A stretch of 36,475 nt of DNA from Streptomyces lonarensis (lineage in GTDB: Bacteria; Actinomycetota; Actinomycetes; Streptomycetales; Streptomycetaceae). A program made the translations under genes and the position numbers. The stretch covers positions 1 to 36,475 of the forward strand of contig NZ_JAAVJD010000029.1 of NCBI RefSeq assembly GCF_012033735.1, in the 5' to 3' direction. Positions 31,476 through 36,475 of the stretch are shown in pieces (position 1 is the first letter of the stretch; every line of letters begins with the position of its first letter). The notes beneath the pieces are model-generated. The model saw only the letters and a list, made by a program, of their open reading frames with translations. It searched no databases and was not told the DNA's origin.

Positions 31476-32635
31476 GCGACGAGCCGGGGGCGGTCCCGGC
31501 GGGCGGCCCCCCGCCGGGCGGAGCTCCCCGGGCGGCGGGCCGCGACCCGCTGGGCGAGCTGGTCCGGCTGACCGACGCGCTCCCCCGCGACCCGGCCCCC
31601 GGCACCGCCGGGGGCCGCGCCTGGTGCGGCGGAGCCGTGCTGCTCGCCGGGCACCGGGACCGCACGCTGGTGCGCCACGCCACCGGCTGGGCGGCGCGCT
31701 GGGCGGCACACGACCGGGAGCTGCCGCTCGCCGACCGCGAGCCGGTCACCCCCGATACCCTCTTCGACCTGGCGTCGGTGACCAAGCTCTTCACCGCCGT
31801 CGCCACCGTGCAGCAGCTCGAACGCGGCCGGATCGGCGCCGAGGACCCGGTGGGCGACCACCTCCCCGAGTTCCGCGCCGCCGGCAAGGACGCGATCACC
31901 GTCCGGCACCTCCTCACCCACACCTCCGGGCTCCGCCCCGAGCTCCCCTTCCACGAGGGCGGCTGGCCCGAGCGGCTGTGGGCCGAGGCGCCGCTGGACG
32001 CCCCGGGAACGACCCGCCGCTACTCCGACCTCAACCTGCTCACCCTGCACCTGCTGCTGGAGCGGGTGACCGGCAGGCCACTGGACGCGCTCCTTCACGA
32101 GGAGGTGACCGGGCCGCTCGCCATGGCCGACACCCGCTTCGGGCCGGTCCCCGCGGCGCGGGCGGCGGCCACGGAGGACCAGTGGCGGCCCTGGGCCAAG
32201 GCGGACCGGGGGATGCTGCGCGGCGAGGTGCACGACGAGAACGCCGCCGCGCTCGGCGGTGTCGCCGGGCACGCCGGACTCTTCGCCACCGCCGACGACC
32301 TCGCCCGGTTGTGCCGGGCGCTCCTTGCCGGCGGCGGCCCGGTCCTGCGGCCCGGGTCCGTCGACCTGATGCTGACCGCGCCCGGCCTCGGGTTCGCCGT
32401 CGACCAGCCGTCCTTCATGGGCGCCCTGGCCGGCGGCGGCGCGGCCGGGCACACCGGGTTCACCGGGACCTCGCTGGTGGTCGACCGCCGGTCCGGGGGG
32501 TTCCTGGTGCTGCTGGCCACGACCGTGCACCCCGTCCGCCCCGCCCCGGCCGACAGCGGCCCGAGGGCAGCGGCGGCCACGTTGCTGGCGCAGGCGCTGC
32601 GCGACTCCCCGCGCCTGCCGCATGCCGGGGTCTGA
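31472..32635 (+). CDS. Beta-lactamase-fold serine hydrolase (class C-like esterase/peptidase)
   Basis: This is a 387-residue cytoplasmic protein. ATG 31472 overlaps the exporter stop; an earlier ATG at 31442 lies inside the exporter gene and has no ribosome binding site. The SxxK motif is Ser102-Val-Thr-Lys105 (FDLASVTKLFTA), the YxN position is Tyr184-Ser-Asp (RRYSDLN), and the third motif is His327-Thr-Gly (GHTGFTG) in place of KTG. TPDTLFDLASVTK and LLTHTSGL are typical of the broad Beta-lactamase (PF00144) family acting on esters or D-amino peptides. It lacks a signal peptide and the insertion of the other hydrolase. It is coupled to a drug exporter, but a resistance role is not proven. 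Confidence 0.9.
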   Translation: MSDEPGAVPAGGPPPGGAPRAAGRDPLGELVRLTDALPRDPAPGTAGGRAWCGGAVLLAGHRDRTLVRHATGWAARWAAHDRELPLADREPVTPDTLFDLASVTKLFTAVATVQQLERGRIGAEDPVGDHLPEFRAAGKDAITVRHLLTHTSGLRPELPFHEGGWPERLWAEAPLDAPGTTRRYSDLNLLTLHLLLERVTGRPLDALLHEEVTGPLAMADTRFGPVPAARAAATEDQWRPWAKADRGMLRGEVHDENAAALGGVAGHAGLFATADDLARLCRALLAGGGPVLRPGSVDLMLTAPGLGFAVDQPSFMGALAGGGAAGHTGFTGTSLVVDRRSGGFLVLLATTVHPVRPAPADSGPRAAAATLLAQALRDSPRLPHAGV

Positions 32636-32665
32636 CCGGCGCGGCCCGCACCCTGGCGCCGCGGC

Positions 32666-32700
32666 TCGCTGCCCGCCGCCCGTTCTTCGCTGCCCGCCGC
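32666..32700 (+). repeat. 14-base direct repeat between convergent genes
   Basis: TCGCTGCCCGCCGC occurs at 32666-32679 and 32687-32700, 21 bases apart, within the 90-base gap after the hydrolase stop. It may be a small slippage duplication. Confidence 0.6.
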
Positions 32701-32725
32701 GGCCGCCGGGTCCGCGGCGCGAGGG

Positions 32726-33391
32726 TCAGCCTGGGAGCAGCCGGTCGAGCGTCCCCGGCGGCAGCGACAGCGGCGTCTCGCGCGGCAGCAGTCCGGTCGC
32801 CCCGGCGGTGTCACCGGCCCGCACCCGCTCCCGCACCCGGTGGGCGAGCGGCGTGACGTCCCTGATCGAGACGATCCACGCGTCCGCGTACCGGGCCGCG
32901 GCCTCGCCCGCCAGCCCCAGTTGGAGCGAGCGGTGCGGCAGCGGTCGCAGGGCGAGGTCCCGCTCGGGGTCCCACTGCACCCGCGCCGGGGCCTGCCGCA
33001 GCGCGCGCCGCCACGCGGGACGGTCGGTGTGCAGCGTCGGGGTGTAGTGGGAGAGGACCGCGTGGCGCAGCGCCCACTCCAGCCCGGCGCGGTCGATCTC
33101 GACGGCGAGCACGGTCTCCTGGTCCTGCTTGCCGCCCCAGCCGGAGCGGTACATCATCCACAGGAAAGACGGCTTGACCCAGGTCATCCGCTCGCGCCGC
33201 CACGCGTCCGGGAACCGGCCCTCGCGCGCCGCCGGGCCGCCGATCGCAGGGGAGTACGCCTGGTAGAGGGTGACGGTGGTCGCGGTGTGCAGCGCCCGGA
33301 TCTCGTAACGCGGAGGCCCTACCGGCGCGTCGTCCGGCCGCCCCGCCGCGCGGACGGCGCCCTCGGGTCCGTCCGCCGATCGCTCCGCCAC
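32726..33391 (-). CDS. DUF4291-like protein
   Basis: This is a 221-residue protein starting at GTG 33391, with GAAGGGGG about seven bases upstream; the frame extends further upstream, but as low-complexity sequence. After a Pro/Asp-rich N-terminus comes YEIRALHTATTVTLYQAYSP, AWRRERMTWVKPSFLWMMYRSGW and KQDQETVLAVEIDR. DRPAWRRALRQAPARVQWDPERD and RSLQLGL follow. This order (YQAY, RMTWIKPSFLWM, QWDPER, R-IQ-GL) is that of the DUF4291 family, found in bacteria and fungi and of unknown function. The first 30 residues are probably disordered. It is divergent from the Rsm22-like gene with a 167-base gap and converges on the hydrolase. Confidence 0.88.
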   Translation of the reverse strand: MAERSADGPEGAVRAAGRPDDAPVGPPRYEIRALHTATTVTLYQAYSPAIGGPAAREGRFPDAWRRERMTWVKPSFLWMMYRSGWGGKQDQETVLAVEIDRAGLEWALRHAVLSHYTPTLHTDRPAWRRALRQAPARVQWDPERDLALRPLPHRSLQLGLAGEAAARYADAWIVSIRDVTPLAHRVRERVRAGDTAGATGLLPRETPLSLPPGTLDRLLPG

Positions 33392-33546
33392 AGCTCGCCC
33401 CCTTCGGGCAGGGCTTGCCCCCGCACGGCCGCCACGGTAGCGCCGGAGCCCGGTGGACCGCCCCCGCTTTTCCGCACCCCCGACCGTCCGCTCCGCCCTG
33501 CCCGCCCGCGTTGCCGCCCGGACCGTCGCTGCCCGTCCCGCCCCAC

Positions 33547-33558
33547 TAGGATCTCCGG
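33547..33558 (+). promoter_or_regulatory. Leaderless -10 box of the Rsm22-like gene
   Basis: TAGGAT (33547-33552) is followed by six bases and GTG 33559. No Shine-Dalgarno lies upstream. Confidence 0.6.
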
Positions 33559-34626
33559 GTGACCACGACCACCGACGACCGGCTGCGGAGCGCCCTCGAC
33601 GCCCTCCTCGACGGCCTGCCCCCACGGCAGCTCAGCGGCGCCGTCGAGCGGCTGATGACGCACTACCGGGGCCGTACGCCGACCGGCGCCCCGATCCTGC
33701 GGGACCGCGCCGACGTGGTCGCCTACGCCGCCTACCGCATGCCCGCGACCACCAGCGCGGTCTCCGCCGCCCTCGGTGAGCTGGCCGCGAGGCTGCCGGG
33801 CTGGTCGCCCGCGAGCCAGCTGGACGTCGGCGGCGGCACCGGCGCGGCGGTGTGGGCGGTGGCCGGGGTCTGGCCGGGGGAGCGCCACGTCACGGTGCTG
33901 GACTGGGCGGGCCCCGCGCTGGAACTGGGCCGCGAGCTGGCCGACGGCGGCGCCGGACCGCGGGGGACCGCTTGGGAGAAGGAGCGCCTCGGCCCGGGGC
34001 TGGAACTGCCCGCGGCGGAACTGGTGACGATCTCCTACGTGCTCAACGAGTTGACCGAGGAGGCCCGCGACGCGGTGGTGGACGCCGCGGCCGCGACGGG
34101 CGGGGCGGTGGTGCTGGTGGAGCCCGGGACGCCCGACGGCTACCTCCGCATGCGGCGCGCCCGGGACCGGCTGACCGGCGCGGGGATGCGGGTGCTCGCG
34201 CCCTGCCCGCACAGCGGCGCCTGCCCGCTCGAACCGGGCGCCGACTGGTGCCACTTCGCGGCACGCGTCTCGCGCTCCTCGCTGCACCGCCGCGTGAAGG
34301 GCGGCGAACTTCCCTACGAGGACGAGAAGTTCAGCTATGTCGCCGCCGTGCCGGCCGGCTGGGAGACGCCGGGCGCAGCCCCCGGACGCATCGTCAGGCG
34401 ACCGCAGCAGCGGAAGGGCCAGGTCCTCCTGGACGTCTGCGAGCCTGCCGGCGAGGTGCGCCGGGCCACCGTCACCAAGCGGACCAAGGACGCCTACCGG
34501 GCGGCGCGGGACGCCGAGTGGGGCGACACCTGGCCTCCGGCGCCCGACGCCGCCGCTCCCGCCACCCCGCCCGGCACCGCCGCTCCGGGCGGCCCCGCCG
34601 CCGGTGACGCCGGCGCGCCGGAATGA
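33559..34626 (+). CDS. Rsm22/METTL17-like small-ribosome-associated methyltransferase with a Cys cluster
   Basis: This 355-residue protein of the Rsm22 family (PF09243) is related to mitochondrial Rsm22/METTL17. It starts at a leaderless GTG. Residues 1-75 are helical (LRSALDALLDGLPPRQLSGA, MTHYRG, AAYRMPAT). The Rossmann part has LDVGGGTGAAVWAVAGVWP, VLDWAGPALELGREL, SYVLNELTEEARD and VLVEPGTPDGY. The Cys set is CPHSGACPLEPGADWCHF, with Cys216, Cys222 and Cys231, plus Cys294 in DVCEP; this pattern matches the residues that hold an iron-sulfur cluster in METTL17/Rsm22. The C-terminal 40 residues are a disordered Pro/Ala tail. A role in small-subunit assembly is expected by homology; methyl transfer itself is not certain. 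Confidence 0.9.
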   Translation: MTTTTDDRLRSALDALLDGLPPRQLSGAVERLMTHYRGRTPTGAPILRDRADVVAYAAYRMPATTSAVSAALGELAARLPGWSPASQLDVGGGTGAAVWAVAGVWPGERHVTVLDWAGPALELGRELADGGAGPRGTAWEKERLGPGLELPAAELVTISYVLNELTEEARDAVVDAAAATGGAVVLVEPGTPDGYLRMRRARDRLTGAGMRVLAPCPHSGACPLEPGADWCHFAARVSRSSLHRRVKGGELPYEDEKFSYVAAVPAGWETPGAAPGRIVRRPQQRKGQVLLDVCEPAGEVRRATVTKRTKDAYRAARDAEWGDTWPPAPDAAAPATPPGTAAPGGPAAGDAGAPE

Positions 34627-34644
34627 ACCGTGCGCGCCCGCGCT

Positions 34645-34658
34645 GCCCGGCGCCGGGC
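34645..34658. terminator. Palindrome between convergent genes
   Basis: GCCCGGCGCCGGGC is a perfect 14-base palindrome in the 43-base gap between the Rsm22-like gene and dimethylargininase. Flanking ACCGT and ACGGT words can extend pairing. It could be a bidirectional terminator, without a T-run. Confidence 0.35.
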
Positions 34659-34669
34659 CCTGCCGACGG

Positions 34670-35491
34670 TCAGCTCCGCAGCTCCCCCGTGCAGCACTTC
34701 ACACTGCCGCCGCCCTTGAGGAGCTCCCCGAGTTCCACGGGGACCGGGTCGTAACCGCGCTCACGCAGCGGCGCCACGAGTCCGGCCGCCTCGCGGGGCA
34801 GCAGGACGTGGTGGCCGTCGGAGACGGCGTTGAGACCGAGCGCCAGCGCGTCGGCTTCCTCGGCGAGCACCGCGTCCGGGAACAGCCGGGCCAGGACGGT
34901 GCGGCTGCCCGGTGAGAACGCCTCCGGGTAGTACATGACGGCGTCGTCGCGGCTGTCGTCGAGCACGCAGAGCGCCGTGTCGAGGTGGTAGAAGCGCGGG
35001 TCGACCAGGTCCAGGCCGATGACGGGGCGGGCGAAGAACTCCTGCGCCTCGGCGTGCGACAGCGGCGAACTGCGGAAGCCCCGGCCCGCGAGCAGGAACC
35101 CCGCCGTCACGGCGAAGTCCCCTTCGCCCTCGTTGACGTGCTCGGGCTCGCGGAAGTAGACGGGCGCGGCCGCGCCGCTGCTGCGCAGGTGCCACTCGCG
35201 GTGGAGCGCGGCCTCCGGGCGGCGTTCGGGGTGGGCGAACCGGGCGCCCAGGACGCGACCGTCGATGACGGTGGCGCCGTTGGCGGCGTACACGAGATCG
35301 GGGAGGTCGGGATGCGGGTCGAGTTCGTCGACGGTGTGGCCCAGTGCGCGGTAGCGGTCCCGGAGTGCCTGCCACTGCTTCACGGCGAGCGGCAGGTCCA
35401 CGGGTGTGGCCGGGTCCATCCAGGGGTTGATGGCGTAGGTCACCCGGAAGTGTTCGGGCGGGCACATCAGGTAGCGGCGGGGTGAGTACAA
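34670..35491 (-). CDS. ddaH: Dimethylarginine dimethylaminohydrolase (amidinotransferase fold)
   Basis: This is a 273-residue protein starting at TTG 35491, with GAGGAG six bases upstream; ATG 35467 is an alternative eight codons in. It begins SPRRYLMCPPEHF, as other Streptomyces DDAH proteins do. Motifs of the guanidino-modifying pentein superfamily are visible: INPWMDP, DLVYAANGATV, GEGDFAV, RFYHLDTALCVLD with the catalytic His, ALGLNAVSDGHHVLLP, and the C-terminal catalytic Cys in GGSVKCCTGEL. The enzyme hydrolyses methylated arginine to citrulline and a methylamine; close relatives act on arginine or peptidyl substrates. It is divergent from a TetR gene with a 236-base gap, which may control it. 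Confidence 0.9.
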   Translation of the reverse strand: MYSPRRYLMCPPEHFRVTYAINPWMDPATPVDLPLAVKQWQALRDRYRALGHTVDELDPHPDLPDLVYAANGATVIDGRVLGARFAHPERRPEAALHREWHLRSSGAAAPVYFREPEHVNEGEGDFAVTAGFLLAGRGFRSSPLSHAEAQEFFARPVIGLDLVDPRFYHLDTALCVLDDSRDDAVMYYPEAFSPGSRTVLARLFPDAVLAEEADALALGLNAVSDGHHVLLPREAAGLVAPLRERGYDPVPVELGELLKGGGSVKCCTGELRS

Positions 35492-35715
35492 GGAAGGCTC
35501 CTCACGACGACCGGCTTTGCGGTGTGCCCAGTGTGCACAGCGGTCGTGATGGCGAACCGGGGTTCGGCACAGTTGCCGCCCGAAGCATCGTCCTCCCCAC
35601 GCCGCCGTGGTGGCGATTCCCCTCTCCCGCGGCTCCCCGGGACTCTCCGCGGCTTGCCGGTGGCCCGCGTCGCCTGCGCGCGAGACGTGACGTCTTGTCG
35701 GCGCCGTCCGCCTCG

Positions 35716-35727
35716 TAGACTGGCCGC
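35716..35727 (+). promoter_or_regulatory. Leaderless -10 box of the TetR gene
   Basis: TAGACT (35716-35721) is followed by six bases and ATG 35728. There is no Shine-Dalgarno. Confidence 0.65.
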
Positions 35728-36375
35728 ATGAGCCAGCGCCCCGGCCCCGAGCAGCCCGAGGACGGCGGCACGGCCGCCGGCAGGCGGCAGCCCGACCCCA
35801 CCCGCCGCAACGCCCGGTCCCGCGCGGCGATCCTGATGGCCAGCCTGCAGCTCGTCGGCGAGGTCGGGTACGCGCGGCTGACCATCGAGGCCATCGCGGC
35901 GCGTGCCGGGGTCGGCAAGCAGACCATCTACCGGTGGTGGCCCTCCAAGGCGGCGGTGCTGCTCGACGCCTTCACCGAGGGCGGCGGGGAGGGCGGGCCC
36001 GAGGCGGCCGTACCGGACACCGGTGACCTCGCCGCCGACCTGCGGGCCGTGCTCCGCGCCACCGCGGACGAGTTCTCCGACCCGGCGTTCGAGGCCCCCT
36101 ACCGTGCGCTCGCCGTGGCCGGTGCGCAGGACGCCGAGCTCGCCCGCGAGTTCGACGCCCGGCTGACCGACGTCGGCACCGAGCTGTACGTGGCGCGGCT
36201 GCGCTCCGCCCGCGACGCGGGCCAGATCCGCGGCGACGTGGATCTGCGGCTGGCGGCCGACATGCTGACCGGCCCGTTCTTCCAGCGGTGGCTGGCCCGC
36301 CGCGGTCCGCTCGACCACGCCTTCACCGACGCCCTGGTCGACGCCGTGCTCGCCGGGCTGCGACCCCGCGACTGA
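35728..36375 (+). CDS. TetR/AcrR-family transcriptional regulator
   Basis: This is a 215-residue regulator. After a 25-residue Pro/Gly/Arg-rich start, the DNA-binding domain covers about residues 30-75: RAAILMASLQLVGEVGYARL, then TIEAIAARAGVGKQTIYRWW, a standard TetR helix-turn-helix, and PSKAAVLLDAF. The C-terminal ligand domain (TGDLAADLRAVLRATADEF, FDARLTDVGTELYV, ADMLTGPFFQRWL) resembles the TetR_C_11/PF16859-type group. It is divergent from dimethylargininase; a shared operator between 35492 and 35727 would be usual, but I see no obvious palindrome there. The ligand is unknown. The 100 bases after its stop hold no further gene start that I can support. Confidence 0.9.
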   Translation: MSQRPGPEQPEDGGTAAGRRQPDPTRRNARSRAAILMASLQLVGEVGYARLTIEAIAARAGVGKQTIYRWWPSKAAVLLDAFTEGGGEGGPEAAVPDTGDLAADLRAVLRATADEFSDPAFEAPYRALAVAGAQDAELAREFDARLTDVGTELYVARLRSARDAGQIRGDVDLRLAADMLTGPFFQRWLARRGPLDHAFTDALVDAVLAGLRPRD

Positions 36376-36475
36376 CGACCGGCCGTCCCGGCCCCGGCAC
36401 GGCCGCCGGACCGCCGCTGCCACGGACGGGTGCCACCGGTCGCCGCCCTGCCGGACCGCCCGCGGGGCGCTCCGC

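Noticed and set aside
34645..34658. Calling the 14-base palindrome a transcription-factor site
   Set aside because: It sits between two convergent gene ends, where a terminator is the simpler reading.

Overview
The window is high-GC actinobacterial DNA and is most likely Streptomyces. The signs are the strong third-codon-position GC bias, frequent GTG starts with GTGA/ATGA stop-start overlaps, several promoter -10 boxes lying exactly six bases from a start codon (leaderless mRNAs), a MalR/MalEFG maltose locus without its own ATPase, and a fused RNase H/phosphatase gene next to rnpB, a type known from Streptomyces. Nothing places it closer than genus level. Position 1 looks like a contig end: the first 88 bases are an inverted near-copy of part of malE, fused in frame to a truncated PAP2-type membrane gene.

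Layout. (i) 1-9.3 kb: a truncated PAP2/Aur1-like membrane protein (-), then the maltodextrin locus. This has the repressor malR (-) divergent from malE-malF-malG-alpha-glucosidase, then a second LacI regulator about three-quarters identical to MalR whose GTG overlaps the glucosidase stop, then a small unknown gene (-). (ii) 9.3-13.6 kb: a secreted alpha-amylase with a CBM20 starch-binding domain, preceded by a clear promoter and repeated MalR-like operator words; a 63-codon signal-peptide-bearing stub; a SAM methyltransferase; and a prenyltransferase/cyclase-repeat (alpha-toroid) protein. (iii) 13.6-18.4 kb, all (-): a four-helix membrane protein with a Pro/Gln-rich tail, a class I methyltransferase, and a 770-residue protein with a propeller-like front and a long low-complexity tail. 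(iv) 19.2-24.3 kb: a housekeeping operon of Nif3-like protein, C4 zinc-ribbon coiled-coil protein (apparent CTG start) and RNase H/phosphatase, then an unknown gene, yaaA (-) and the RNase P RNA gene with promoter and terminator. (v) 24.5-29.0 kb (-): a tight operon of a 58-aa peptide, an unknown protein, two paralogous unknown proteins and a beta-lactamase-fold serine hydrolase, followed by 1.1 kb without genes. (vi) 30.1-36.4 kb: a Bcr/CflA-type exporter overlapping a second serine hydrolase, a DUF4291-like protein (-), an Rsm22-like methyltransferase with a Cys cluster, dimethylargininase (-) and a TetR regulator.

How the parts work together. Regions i-ii form a starch/maltodextrin regulon: secreted amylase cuts starch, MalEFG (with an ATPase encoded elsewhere, MsiK in Streptomyces) imports maltodextrins, the cytoplasmic glucosidase releases glucose, and two LacI proteins with identical recognition helices probably read the same operators. 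Region v is the best candidate for an undescribed system. A short peptide with an acidic leader-like half and a single-Cys hydrophobic/Pro tail heads a five-gene, translationally coupled operon of two paralogous unknown proteins, one orphan protein and a hydrolase. This is the architecture of a peptide-modification (RiPP-like) cluster, but no known RiPP enzyme or transporter is present. Its function is inferred from layout only.
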